Source of the DNA: Calcarisporiella thermophila CBS 279.70
Lineage: Eukaryota; Calcarisporiellomycota
DNA: 64,000 nt
NCBI RefSeq assembly: GCF_041956535.1
Contig: NW_027192207.1
Location: forward strand, 343,163-407,162
Reading direction: 5' to 3'
Part shown: in pieces, positions 47,235-59,521 of the stretch
Layout: every line of letters begins with the position of its first letter
Position numbering within the stretch: position 1 is the first letter of the stretch
Position numbers and translations under genes: made by a program
The notes under the pieces: generated by a model
Seen by the model: the letters and a program-made list of their open reading frames with translations, nothing else
Databases searched by the model: none
What the model was told of the DNA's origin: nothing

Positions 47235-48913
47235 ATGACGGTCTACCGCACCTATCCGATACGGTTTTTCGGCCTTATCATCATAGCTTTGCTGAACATC
47301 AGCAATTCATTTAACTGGCTAACGTTTGCATCCGTGGCGGTGCAATCCCAGGATTACTATCGCATCGAACCCACGCAGCTGAATTTCTTCTCCTTCACAT
47401 TCCTGTTTGTCTTTATCGTGCTTAGCTGGCCCACGGCATGGATGCTCCGACGATTCAGCCTAAAACTTGGAGTGAGCGGCGAATTCTATTGGCCCGATGT
47501 CTTATCGAATACTAATGAAGCAATTTTAATCATTTAGCTCACCTTGGCGGCCACACTGAATGCTCTTGGCGCATGGGTAAACATCCCACTCATCTTCCAA
47601 GTATTCTCTACACTCCATCTAACCCATCCATGGCTTTTCTTCCTAACCAAAGGTACGATATTTTGGCACCTTTGCTCCCAATCCCGCCACCGCCTTTGCG
47701 ATAGCCATGCTAGGCCAGGTTATCTCTGCGAGCGCACAACCCACCCTGCTCTCGGTTCCGACTCAATATGCTGCCACGTGGTTCAGCCAGGAGGGTCGTG
47801 CAACGGCGACCATGGTTGGTTCGGTTGGTGGGTATCCCCTATATAGGCATTAGGTGAGCCAAGGCAGATATTGACTAGCGGCTCTCCTTTATTGTAGCCA
47901 ACCCACTGGGCGTCGCCGTGGCTTCTGCAGTTTTGCCGGAGATTGTTAAGAGTAAAGGCAGTGTGCCCCTTGGGGTAAGTCTATTCTAATGATAGCCTCA
48001 TTTTATTCCAGTCATTTAAACTCTGTTCCCCACAACTTCAGCTATTAACCGCGGCCATCATTGCCACGGTGTTTGCTATTCCGACGCCCTTCATTCCCAA
48101 CAAGCCCCCCACGCCTCCGTCGCCGTCCGCCTTCTATGAGCCTGAGCCCTACCTCCAAGGAGTGCAAAAGCTGGTTCGTAACATCAACTTCTGGGTGCTC
48201 TTTTTCGTTTTCGGTTCCTTTGTCGGTGCATTCTCAGCGTTCACCTCCCTGCTCTCCCTCATCGTTACCCCCTATAATTACACGGAGGCGGACGCGGGAG
48301 TGTTCAGCATCATCCTGGTTGTGTGTGGTCTCGTGGGGGCCATTTCGATGGCCATCGTGTCCGATAGGACTAAGAGACACTCCCTCATTATTAAGACAAT
48401 GACGCCGAGTGCGGGTGTGCTCCTGATAGGGCTCATTTTTGCGGTGCGAGAGGACGATTTTATTGGCATCGCCGTGGTGTGCGCGCTGCTGGGATTCGTC
48501 ATGTTCAGCTGTTTGCCTGTGGGCTTGGAGCTAGGAGTTGAATGTAAGGATGGCGACCGCTTCATCTCCATCCCATTTTGCTAATTTCATTTCTTTGCTC
48601 AGGCACGTACCCCATTGCCGAGGCAACCTCCTCCGCGGCCCTCTGGATGGGTTCCCAGATCTTCTCTATCATATTCCTCTTTGCCATGGATGCCCTGCGC
48701 GATTCTACCGGCGTCCCGAAGAACAACATGCGCCGGTCATTAATATTTGTTGCGGCGATTGGAATGGTGGCTGGGCTGTCATCCCTGCTGTACCGAGGAA
48801 GGAACAACCGAATCGAGAGTGAGAGAAACATGGACAGTAGCCCGTCGTCCACGCGGCCGCAGGGACCCGGATGGGTTGAGCTGGAGGACAATAGAGCGAT
48901 GTCGCCGCGATGA
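47235..48913 (+). CDS. MFS transporter of the FLVCR (heme/choline exporter) family
   Basis: Six exons (47235-47471, 47538-47576, 47653-47827, 47898-47974, 48042-48543, 48603-48913) give 446 residues with about 12 membrane helices. Family motifs are YRTYPIRFFGLIIIALLNIS, NSFNWLTFASVA, LNALGAWVRYFGTF, GQVISASAQPTLLSVPTQ, AATWFSQEGRATATMVGS, NPLGVAVAS and YPIAEATSSAALWM. The 13-codon exon 2 was called so that GAW joins VRYFG; without this splice the frame breaks. FLVCR proteins move heme or, as shown more recently in animals, choline and ethanolamine; the fungal substrate is unknown. The C-terminal tail is hydrophilic. Confidence 0.85.
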
Positions 48914-50270
48914 GGAGTGTTCTGTTAATAGTTTGCTGGCCAATGGAGGCCGCTCCCTTGGCTTTATTTATAGCCTCGCCCTCTAACTTCGTTGTTTTCA
49001 TTTCCTCTCTCTCTATAGAGCTTGTGTTTGCTTCTGTTCTTGTTTTTCCCTGTTTTACCATATTCTGATAACCCCCTCCCCCCCCCAAACCTGGCCTTCT
49101 TTTTTTGTACTTCTCTAATTCCCCATCTCTCTAGCATTGTTTGTTTTTCTGGTTGCTCGATGTCATACATTAAGAAGTCTGAAACAGCGCACCCTAATTT
49201 GCTTCTCTTGAGAACATTGCCAAACGCTCCATGCGCATCTGCATTTTGCGCTCCAGCCGCTACAATCCAGGAATTTTCCTCGCCTCAGAGGAGTCTGAAA
49301 TCGGCGCCCAAGAAGGAAAAAGTTCATTTCTTTTTCTGATTCGCGGTCGCACCAACACTAATTCTAACCCCATGCTCATGGAGCAATTCCGGCCCACCGC
49401 TTCATTTCACTTACGGTGTCCATATTTTTTGCTGCCAGCGATGCACGGGCCCATCCCAATCAGCCGCGGTGCCGGCCTGCAGGCATGGGCCGCCTCCAAG
49501 CCCAAGCGGGGACTGCTTTGCATCGAGGGGTTGTAGTCCCGCCCTTCCCTTTTCGCGGCAACGTGCATCGACTTGCATCGCCCCGCGCAGGCCATGGCGG
49601 GCGAGTTATGGGCAGCCGCAAAGGGCACTGGCGCACGCCTGCAGGGAAACCAGGGCCGGGCAGGAGTGCAGCATAGCGGGCTCCGAGTTTGGCTGGAGCC
49701 CCATCCCGGCTGAGCGCATTTCTCGACTCTGGCTACACAAGCAAGCTCCCCCGTTCATTACCAGGAATTTTGCGGGCACCGCCGCCAGAGCGTTTATCCC
49801 CCCCAGCCCGACGTCAGCGGGCCAAGGCGGACGGGCGCCAATGCCGCGGCAGGAGAGCCTGCTTGGGCAGGGCCGGCTTCGTTGTGAGGGCCGAGGCGGC
49901 TGCGGCCGAGGGCAGCTCGGCAGACGCTTGACGGCTGCCGGGAAAACAGCCAGGCGCATTGTTTAGGCAGAGGTGGTGCAGACACGGGCATTGGGGGGCC
50001 ACCAATGCCCTAAATGATTGCCAAAAATGAGGCAGGAGTTTGTGGCCGGAGATTTGATTGCTTTTCATGGTACGAGCCTTCCATAACCTCTCGGCTCCTG
50101 CGCAAAACTCTAATCGGCAGATTGTTCACGTTCCTTAGTGTGCCGCCAGCCTGGACCCAAAGAAGCAGTGCCTTTTTGGTTTAAAAGGGGGGCATCGCCT
50201 GCCCCGCGTTGCCGTCTCACTTTCCCCCCCTCGCCACCTGCACTTTTCCTCCCCCGAATGCGCCGCGGCC
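48914..50270. other. Intergenic region with GC-rich block upstream of the velvet gene
   Basis: From about 49430 to 50060 the sequence is GC-rich and reads open on both strands in several frames, but all frames are Pro/Ala/Arg/Gly-rich without domain motifs. It is more likely a long regulatory region or leader than a gene. Confidence 0.4.
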
Positions 50271-50278
50271 ATGGCTAA
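50258..50278 (+). promoter_or_regulatory. Overlapping upstream ORF of the velvet gene
   Basis: An ATG at 50258 opens a six-codon frame that ends with TAA at 50276-50278, out of frame with and overlapping the velvet start at 50271. If it is in the transcript it would reduce velvet translation. Confidence 0.45.
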
Positions 50279-52276
50279 GTCCTCCTCCTACAACTACATC
50301 GATTCGCTGCGCTCCCCGTGGCTCAGGCTCGAAGCGTAAGTCTTGCCTCTCCATTCTCCCCATCCCAATGCCCTCATGCCGTGTGCTCTCCCCCCCCCCC
50401 CATGCAATGCATTAGCCCCCGCTTTGACATTGTAATACGCCAGCAGCCGCGCCAGGCAAGGGTGCGGACGCCAAGAGAGAGAGGTGAGCAGTGTTCCCAT
50501 GCTGAGCATGAGGGAGGGAGTCACTAACATGGGCAGACATTGCGTTGCCATAGATCGCCGCCCGATAGAGCCTCCGCCTATACTGCAGCTGAAATTTGAC
50601 GAGAGCTCCACGGAGGAGACGCAGTAAGTTGCTCCTGGGCCTTTGTCTTCTGTCATTGCATGTTCTGATGCCGGGCGTCCTTGTGTAGACACTGTCTGCA
50701 GAATCCTCACTTCTTCGTGCTCACTGCCCTTGTGCCCGCCGACGACAGATACGCAGGCCGCGCGTTTTTCCCTCGCCAGCAGTTAAAGGGGAGCGTTGTC
50801 TCCACACTTCATAAGCTGAAAGACATCGGCAATGCTGGTAGGTGGAGTGCTGATCCTCGCCCTCTCTCCCTCAGCTTCACTAACCATCTCCATTGGCGTG
50901 CTGTTTTTGTTTGAAGATGGAGGCTTTTTCGTGTTTCCTGATCTTACCATTAGCTTGGAGGGCAAGTACCGGCTGAAGTTTAACCTTTATTGCGTGACAA
51001 GGTTTGCTATCAGGAATCGGGCATCTTTTGCCGCCCTAAGTCAGCTCATCTCTCTTATTTGGTCTAGCAACGAGGCGGTTTACCTGAAGACCGTTCACTC
51101 TGATCCGTTCATCGTGTACAACTCGAAGGAGTACCCGGGAATGTGTGAGCCGACCTTCCTGACTCGCGCTTTCTCCGACCAGGGTCTGAAGCTCAGGATC
51201 AGAAAGGAGCACCGGATAAGGGCTGCGTAAGTGTCTTGCCTCTCCCCTCATTTCTGATTGCCCTCTTTTAACGCGCGGCCGATGCATTCTCTAGGAAACG
51301 GGCCAGCATTAGCTTGGAGGAGACCGCGGAGGATCCCGAACGCGGTCCGGCTCAGGGCACAAAACGCAAATTCAGCTCCGAGATGGATATCATTATGGAG
51401 CACACGGAGAAGAGAGGCCATGCTCAGCCGTCAATGTGTGCGCCAATGTCGCCGCAGCACGCCCTCAAATACCGCTACAATACCGGGTTCAAGGCTTGGA
51501 GGGAAGAGTACCCTTCTCCTCACACTCCCGAGCCCTACTCTAGTTTACACGCACCTGTGGCTGACGCGCCGGCTGCTCAGCGCAGGCAATCTGCAAGCAC
51601 ACCCGGGTCTCTAACGCATTCCCCGGCCCCTCGTTCGCCCCTTTTCTACAGCTCGCCCCCTTCGAAAATGACGCACGCAAATGGCACCCACGTATTTAAT
51701 CGTCGCTGCAACTCGGGAGAACTCGCGTCCATCCCGCGGCATCCCTCGATTTCTTGCGGCCAAGAGCCTCACCCCTCATGCCACCCTCTGCAGCACAGCG
51801 CAGTGGGGTGTAGCTATTCCCAACCGCCTTTGACGGCCCCCCTTCTCTCTCGAAGAGAAAGCTACTCTTGCGGGCATTTACAAGCCGGCATAGGAGGTTC
51901 GTATGATAGAAGTCCGGGGGGAGCCGACTCGGCTGCGGCGGCCTCTCGGGGCATCCGACGCTCCAGCTCGATGGATCCCCCGGCAGCCAGCCACTCGCAT
52001 CCCCTCTCACTCGTTCACCCGCCGGACCGCTCCTCAAGGCATAGCATTACTCTCCCGCCGCTCCAATTTCCACAGCCCTCCTTTGTGAATACCAAATCGC
52101 ACCTGGTGCTTCCGCCGCCCTCCCTGCTCTTCCCCCCCACTCCCATTCACGATAAAGCAATGCATAGATATCCCCCGCTGGCCCCGTTTCCCGCCTCCTC
52201 GTCCCCTTCGTCCTCGCCTGCATTTGGCGTCGAGGGCGAGCGGGAGGCGCTTTGGGGCGAGCCATTTTCACGCTGA
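50271..52276 (+). CDS. Velvet-domain developmental regulator
   Basis: Seven exons (50271-50335, 50416-50483, 50554-50623, 50689-50837, 50917-51001, 51068-51226, 51295-52276) give 525 residues. The velvet domain lies in residues 20-200: FDIVIRQQPRQARV, DRRPIEPPPILQL, NPHFFVLTALV, GGFFVFPDLTISLEGKYRL, VYLKTVHSDPFIVYNSKEYP, and EPTFLTRAFSDQGLKLRIR followed by KEHRIR. The last block is a hallmark of the NF-kappaB-like DNA-binding fold of VeA/VelB/VosA. A KRKFSSEMD stretch may be a nuclear signal. The C-terminal 320 residues are Ser/Pro/His-rich and disordered. Velvet proteins couple development, secondary metabolism and light response by forming dimers. The domain is at the N-terminus, as in VeA and VosA; which paralogue it is cannot be settled. 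Confidence 0.93.
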
Positions 52277-52661
52277 TTGTTGTATATTTTTCTATCTCAT
52301 AATTCCCCGTGTGTAATCAATATGAAGTTGAAATTTGCAGTGGCCGAGATCGAATCCAGTGAGGGGCTTGAAGGAAGATGAATAACGTCGGGTTTTGAAA
52401 AATAAAATAATCGCGACAAACTCTGAACGTCATCTTGCTCTACCTTCCCGTTTGAAGGCCTTTATTTTACAATAGAAGAGCGGGAAGTTGGTGATAGATT
52501 ACGAGATCAACATCGAGGATTATTTTCAGAGAAGACCTATAGAGTATCATAGTCAAGCCCTTCTCATCTGAGATCCTCGACCCCCCGCTTCCCCCATTAA
52601 TTTTCCCTTTTTTCTCTCCCCCTCCCCCCTTCCTCATATCCTCTTCTCTGTTCTCTATTTT
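52277..52661. other. Intergenic region
   Basis: Contains the velvet terminator region and a CT-rich promoter stretch before the HECT ligase gene. No gene recognised. Confidence 0.4.
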
Positions 52662-55600
52662 ATGGAATCTCATTCGCACCCTACATCCAATCACAAGCAA
52701 GCAAACATCGACCTCAATACCAACCGAACCCCCGCTACTAAATCCACCCGGTCCTCACAAGAGCATCCCGACACTTCCAACTCATCTCACCTAGAAGCAT
52801 CGCCCCCGGTTGGCGTCTGCACCCGTACTTCTGCAAGGTTACGCAAATCTTCGTCCATCTCCACTGCCTACAGTCCCAGGTGGGTTAACGGTGCCTTTGG
52901 GAAGGCGGGGAAATCAACCGCTAATCATGTTGAATCATGTAGATTAAGGACTAGATTAAGTGAATCAACAAGCAACAGCAGCACCACCAGCAGCAGCAGC
53001 AACAGTAATATTATCCACGGTAATAGTGGTCCATCTGCGAAGCGAAAGCAACCTTCCGGTGAAGATAATCGGTCTCGTCCAGACAAAAGGTACCGACAGG
53101 CTGACGAGAATGCGTCCATCGATCCATTACTAACCCATTTGCTCCATCAAGATCTCGAACCTTTAGTGACCTAATCACGGCACCGATCTCCACAGGCGAT
53201 CCCGCGAAACGCAACACCAAGAGACAGCGCCGCGCGAAACTTAAACGAGAGCGGAAATACGGAATGGGTGGGTCGGCAGATCCGAACCGGGCTGGCAAAT
53301 CGCGATTTTCTACATCATCAGAAAAGAAGAAGAAAGGGGCGACAAGCGAAAAGAAGTCCTCGAAAAAAGAAAGGTACTGTATGCAGCCCGCGGTGGTTTG
53401 TTTTGCTCCGTTCTCTAACCCCATCTTGCTGTCGGGTAGTAGCAATAAGGGCGCCCAGAGTAAACGGAAATCATCCCTTCATGGCTCGCGCAAATTCAAC
53501 GAAGATACCTATCCCTTGGATGAATATGGCAACGAGCATATGATGTTCGATGATGAGGAGCGATTCAGCGACTTGGAGGCGCGAGACGGAGAAGATTTTG
53601 ACGATGACGAGGGTGAAATCGACTACGGAGAGGAGGGCGATGAAGGAGATGAGAGGATGGATTTGGGAGAAGATGCTGAGCACGACGATGAGGAGCTGGA
53701 CGAGGAGGTCGAGGACCATCCTGTCGGAGCAAGCCGCCGACTTTTTGGTGTCACTGGATCCCGAGCCTACGGGGTGTCTGGAATGGACTTGCGGCTGAAG
53801 TCCATCCTCACCAATCTGCGGACCAACGACCCAACCATGCAGCTCATCTCCCTCCAGGAGCTGGCTGAACTTCTCTCCGTTTCGACGGAAGACAACCTCG
53901 CCGGCTACTTCAGCGTGGATATCTTCGTGCGAGAGTTGGTCCGCTTGATGCGTGGCCCAGAGAGTGAGTTCGAAGTCGAGAATCCCGAGATGATGCTGCT
54001 GGCGTGCAGGTGTCTTACCAACCTGATGGAGGCCATGCCGACCACGGTGGGCGCCGTGGTCTACGGCGGCACGGTTCCGGTATTGTGCCAAAAGTTACTG
54101 GAGATCCAGTACATTGATTTAGCCGAGCAAGCACTTAGTGTAAGTGGTGGCTCCTCTCTTCTACGCCTCGCTCTTAGCAAGGTTGCACGGGCTAATCCTC
54201 TTCTCTGCTTGGATGTTAGACATTGGAAAGAATCTCCATCGAATATCCCAATTCCGTGATTCGAGAGGGCGGCCTTCGCGCTGTGCTGACTTATTTGGAC
54301 TTTTTCAGTACCCATGTACAGCGCACGGCGGTGACCACAGCTGCCAACGCATGCCGCAATGTGCCTGAAGAATGCCTGTCGATGGTGCAGGAGGTCATTC
54401 CAATCCTAGAGCAGATTATCGCTAGCCCCGACCAAAAAGTAGTTGAGCAGAGTTGTTTGTGCTATGTGCGACTGGCCGATAGCTTCAAGCATCAGACAAA
54501 GAGTTTGGAGGTAATGTCGATTTTTTTTTTTTACCAGTGGTTCTGAGATTATATATGCTCATGGAATATCATTTTTACTGTGGATTCTCTAGACGCTGAT
54601 TTCTAAAAAAGTGCTCGAATCGGTGAAAAACCTCATCTTCCCCAACGCAAACAGCACCGTCGTTTCACCTCCCATCTATACGCAACTGCTGCGGTTCTTG
54701 AGCATTGTGGCTCAAGGATCTCCCAATCTCGCCTTCCAGCTCCTCGAAATGAGCATCGTGGATACGCTTTACCAAGTGTTGACGGGGCACCCTGTGCCGG
54801 ACACAAAACTACCCGCCCTTGTACAAGCCAATATGGTGCACCGTCCCCGAGAACAAGTGTATGAGATGCTAGGGGTTATATGCGGTTTATTGCCACCGCT
54901 TCCCAAAGGTAGGTTTGCAACGGCTTCTCTGAATGGCACCGGCCTTGCTTATATGCTAACTGTTGCCCTGCTGCGTAGATGATATATTTGATCTCACACA
55001 GCCTAAAGTGGACAAAAATTCTGCTGAGGGGAGCACTTCTAGGAAGAGGGATAAAAAACACAAAGCTGAAGATGAGGAGGAAGAAGAAGAAGATGGCGAG
55101 GAAGATGAAGAGGAGGTGGAGCAAGATGAGGACGAGGCTGAAGAAGAAGGAGGAGAAGTTGAAGAGGAGCACGAGGATGAAGAAGAGGACGAGGAGGATG
55201 AGGGGCCGGAGAGACCAAGTAGAAGGCGCTCTTCACGCCAGACAGAATTGAAGAAAGAAAAAGAAGCGACGGCGGAGGCCGAGAAGAAGAAGGCAGAAAA
55301 GCGTATTGAGCTGCTGCGAACCCGTCCAGATGTGCTGAAGCGTTTCGGGCAGGTGCTCGTCCCGACCCTGATTGAGGTCTTCTCGGCCACCGTCAATCTT
55401 CCCGTCCGACAGCGTGTCATCACGGCCCTTCTCAAAATCGCGTACTATTCGGAGCCAGACATGCTTAAGGAGGTTCTGCAGGAGGTGCCCTTTGCAAGCT
55501 TCTTGGCCGGAGTCTTATCGCAGCGGCAGGAGCACCCATTGCTTCTCATAGTGGGGACGCTCCAGTTGACGGAGCTCCTCATGGGCAAGATGCCTGAGCT

Positions 55601-58600
55601 GTACGGGGACTATTTCAGGAGAGAGGGTGTCATGCACGAGATTGAGAGGCTGGCCAATGGAGAAATTGGCGACGGACTCCAAAAGGAGGAGGAGGACGAC
55701 AAGGAGGAGGATTCAGGCGGCCCATTGTCGGCTCTTGCCAGTGGCTCGGAATCGAACACAGCCACTCGCCGGTTGAACGAGCTGATGTCCGACCTGCGCC
55801 GACTGAGGCAGCGAATTGAGACGTCGAGCGAGTCCACTTTGTTGGGAAGTCGCTCGGGAGAGAACGAGGGCCTCCATATCCTGGAGCGCCTCGGCATTGT
55901 GTTCCGGCCTAATGGCCACCAGAACACCCCCGAGATCTCGAAGTCGCAGCTTAAGGCCTGGATTCTGCACCGGACTCGTATCTTCCGAGACACTTACCTA
56001 CACGCTTCATCTCAGGACTCTGCTGCCTCTGTGCTGCAGGTGCTACTGAAGCTCTCCAAACAACTCCTGCCCACAGCCTTGAACACGGCGGACCCATGTT
56101 CTGTGGAAGCATTGCGGCGCGTGGCCTCGTACTTCACGCAGGAGGGCGTTTCATCGTTCGAGCTGTTGAACTCGGGGCTCATGGATGCCTTGCTAGACTA
56201 TTTGACAAAAGAGGGAGAAGGTAGGATGAGCACTAATAGAAGAGAGAGCCTAATTGGTCGAGCATCCTTTTCTCACCCTATTCTATTAGAACTTGCGCCT
56301 CTCAACGATCGCCTTCGCACCTTTGTACAGGTGTTCTTGATGGAGCCGGGCACCGCCCAATCACCCTTCGAGGTGCTATTGAAACGGTTGCAAGACTCTT
56401 TAAGCAGGTTAGAGACGTTCGAGGTGGTGACCGCCTATCAGTCCATCATGGATGGTAATCACGTCAAGCTTCTTTTGTTGGTCGAAACGCTAGTGTCTCA
56501 CATTCTCCCCCCTCTTTGTCTCATTTTCTCACACGATTAGAAGCACGACGGAGTCCGGCTAGTATGCTCGCAAAGCAACTTAAACTGAAGCTGATTGCAG
56601 AAGATCCATCCGATATCCCCCGCCCCTACTCGAATCTGATCGTATCGGTGCATGCTGTGGCCACCTTTAAAGCTCTCTCCGATTACCTACGTCCACGGAT
56701 CGCACTACCCCGATCCAACCCATTGGCCCCTATGCGGTTTAGAATCTTGCGATCGGCGGCTAGGGACACTTCGGACGAAGCGGCTGACGAAGGCTCCGCT
56801 GAAGGGTAAATTTCGCCCTATTTCATTCGATCCAAGACATGCTCTCTAATTTTAAGGTTTGTTCGCGTAGATCTTCACGAAATGCGGAGAAACAATCCCT
56901 CAAGCTAAGGACCAAAGACGAAGAGGAGGAGGAGGACGACGACGACGACGACGACGACGACGAAGACGAAGCCGACGAAGATGAGGAGGTGGAGGCCGTG
57001 GAAGAGGAGGTTACGTCGGACGAGGAGCACGAGGGGGATGAGATCATGACGGATATATTTGCCAATTCAAAGAGAAGTAGCCTTGTGCCCGAAGACGAGG
57101 ATGAGCCTGGCGACGCAGACACGGGGGAGAAGAGCGTGGAGGATATCGACATCACCGACGACCTCCTCCCCTCCTCCTCGGCTACTGCCTCCGAGAAACA
57201 GCCTACGACCCCCACGAAACGCGTGACGCGCTCTACCCCAAAGTCCGCTCGGTCCGGCACTTCCGCTTCCGCCTCCACCCCCACCCCCACTCCCTCCTCC
57301 TCCAAACCCAAACCCTCCTATTCAGCTGCGCTCCAGAGCACCCCTCAGGACTGGCACCTTGCGTTCACCCTCGGCGACTTGCCTGTCGATATGCAGACCA
57401 CCATTTATGGGGCTGTGCACCAGTATGAGAGCAGAATGGGGGCTGCGCCGACGAAAAACGTATGGTCGGTGATCTATCCCGTGAAATACAAACGGGTTCC
57501 CGGCCCACCGCCCTCCACCCCCTCGACGTTGTCGAGAGGCTCCTCCGAGATATGGGAGGGTGAAGGCGCCAATGCCTTCAACCGAAGTTTGCCGAGCTCA
57601 CTGCCAGCCGAGGCCGAGCACAGTCGGGTGTTGAACCTGTTGCGGGTGTTGCACGGGTTGAAACGCCTTCCACTGGAGGAGTACTCCGATCGAGTCAACG
57701 GAAACGGGGATGGGGTCGAGGGCCAGAGGCAGTTGGCGGTTCGGGATGCGATCAATTTCGTCAACAAAAAACTCACCGCCAAGGTCAATCGCCAGCTCGA
57801 GGAGCCGCTCATCGTGGCAAGCTCGTGTCTTCCCCGATGGTGCTTCGACCTCGCTCGCTCATTCCCATTCCTGCTCCCCTTCGAGACCCGCTACGTCTTC
57901 CTCCAGAGCACCTCGTTCGGCTACTCGCGCTCCATTACCCGCTGGCAGACGCAGCACCAGCAGCAGCAACAGGGCGGTGCGGAGCGGAGGGATGATATGA
58001 ACGTGTTCCTGGGAAGGGTGCAGCGGCAAAAGGTGCGTATTTCCCGTCACCGGATGCTGGAGTCCATGGTGCGGATCATGGAGCTCTATGGCCGCTCGTC
58101 GTCCTACTTGGAGGTGGAGTATTTTGAAGAGGTGGGGACGGGGCTGGGGCCCACGCTTGAGTTCTACGCCACGGTGTCCAAGGAGTTCTGCCAGCGCTCC
58201 GTCAAGATGTGGCGGGACAATGGGGCGGAGGGGCGGTATGTGGACACCCGCGGGGGCGTGTTCCCGATGCCGATGAACGAGGCCCAGGCGGCAAGCGAAA
58301 ATGGAAAGCGGGTCCTGCAACTGTTCCGGGTGCTCGGGCAGTTCGTCGCCAAGGCGATGCTCGACTCGCGGATCATTGATATACCATTTAACCCCCTCTT
58401 TTTGCGCCTGGTGCTTGGGGAGGTGGAGGAGGGGGTGGAGAGCGGGGTGCGGACGGTGTCCCTGGTGGATCCGGCGCTCGGGAGTTCCCTGGCGGACCTG
58501 GAGGCTGCGGTCCGAGAGAAAAAGGAGGTGTATGCGAACAAGGAGCTGAGCGCGGTCCAGAAGCAGCAGGCGCTCAAGGCCATTCGCGTGCGGGGCGCGT

Positions 58601-59220
58601 CGGTGGAGGAGCTGGGCCTCGACTTCACGCTGCCCGGCTTCCCGGAGATCGAGCTGAAGCCGTCGGGGGCTGACATCGAGGTGACCATCCACAACGTCGA
58701 CGAGTATGTGCGCGCGGTGTCGGACATGACCGTCCACAGCGGGGTTGCGCGCCAGGTGGAGGCGTTCCGCGACGGGTTCAGCACCGTGTTCCCCGTCCAG
58801 GACCTCCGCGTTTTCACGGCCGAGGAGCTGGTGGCGCTGTTTGGGAATGCCCGGGAGGACTGGTCCGTGGAGACCGTGATGGACTCGATCAAGGCCGACC
58901 ACGGCTACGGCATGGACAGCCCCTCCGTGCAGCGCCTGGTGGAGATCATGAGCGAGCTGACCCTGGCGGAGCGGCGGGAATTCCTGCAGTTCGTCACCGG
59001 CAGCCCGAAGCTCCCCATCGGCGGCTTCAAGCAGCTCACCCCGCAGTTCACGGTGGTGCGGCGGCCCCACGAGCCCCCGCTCACCCCCGACGACTACCTG
59101 CCCTCGGTGATGACTTGCGTCAACTACCTCAAGCTCCCCAACTACTCTGCGAAGGAGATCATGCGCGAGAAGCTGTTCGTTGCGATGAGAGAGGGCAGAG
59201 ATGGATTCCATTTGTCTTGA
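52662..59220 (+). CDS. UFD4: HECT E3 ubiquitin ligase of the UFD4/TRIP12 type
   Basis: Ten exons (52662-52879, 52943-53058, 53196-53373, 53440-54139, 54220-54510, 54593-54908, 54979-56220, 56290-56454, 56541-56805, 56871-59220) join in frame to 1946 residues. The first 280 residues are Ser/Lys-rich and then acidic. An armadillo-like region starts near 285 (LKSILTNLRTNDPTMQLIS, LQELAELLSVSTEDNLAGYF, LACRCLTNLMEAMPTT), as in TRIP12/Ufd4. Two further acidic blocks, including a run of Asp, lie near 695-740 and 1180-1230. The HECT domain covers about 1555-1946 with LEVEYFEEVGTGLGPTLEFY, GQFVAKAMLDSRIIDIPFNP, LTPQFTVVRRP and the catalytic loop MTCVNYLKLPNYS (Cys near 1913). Ufd4 extends chains on ubiquitin-fusion and N-degron substrates. 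The first intron (63 bp) is divisible by three and could be retained. Confidence 0.93.
56930..56970 (+). repeat. GAC/GAG trinucleotide run encoding poly-Asp
   Basis: A GAC microsatellite (nine to ten consecutive Asp codons) inside the HECT ligase gene, part of an acidic low-complexity segment. Confidence 0.75.
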
Positions 59221-59521
59221 TATACTACTGCTAGATAGATAGGGTGGGTGGGTGTGTAGGCGTGGGTCCATAGACGCCCATACACATAGCGTATTTTTTT
59301 GGGGGGTTGTCTGTAGGTGTCTTGTACAAAGCAAGTGGAGGAGTTTTCTTTTTATATTGTCTTGTCTATTTTCATATTATTGTCATATTACATAAAACGG
59401 GAATTGCCTAAATTTTCCAACGGTGCACCGTCACACAAGCCGTATGACGACTTTTTATTTGGGTACAAAATAGAGGAGTGAGAGGCGGTGGTTCCTGAGA
59501 GCCCATGGGATTTGTGGCAAA
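59221..59521. other. Intergenic region
   Basis: Contains a GATA/TAGA microsatellite near 59231-59241 and the HECT-gene terminator. No gene seen. Confidence 0.4.

Noticed and set aside
49469-49966. Forward and reverse frames of 115-165 codons in the GC-rich block
   Set aside because: All six frames are similarly open because of high GC, compositions are biased, and no motif or splice structure is visible.
54876-55435. Reverse-strand Ser/Phe-rich frames opposite acidic segments of the HECT ligase
   Set aside because: They are complements of GAG/GAA/GAT runs and give low-complexity Ser/Phe/Leu strings.
42794-59220. A functional link between the PPxY membrane protein and the HECT ligase in this window
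   Set aside because: The ligase is UFD4/TRIP12-type and has no WW domains, so it would not read the PPxY motif directly.
57859-59334. Long reverse-strand frame (about 490 codons) across the HECT domain
   Set aside because: It is antisense to an excellent HECT ligase reading and is an artefact of GC-ending codons; its His/Leu/Arg-rich translation has no domain.
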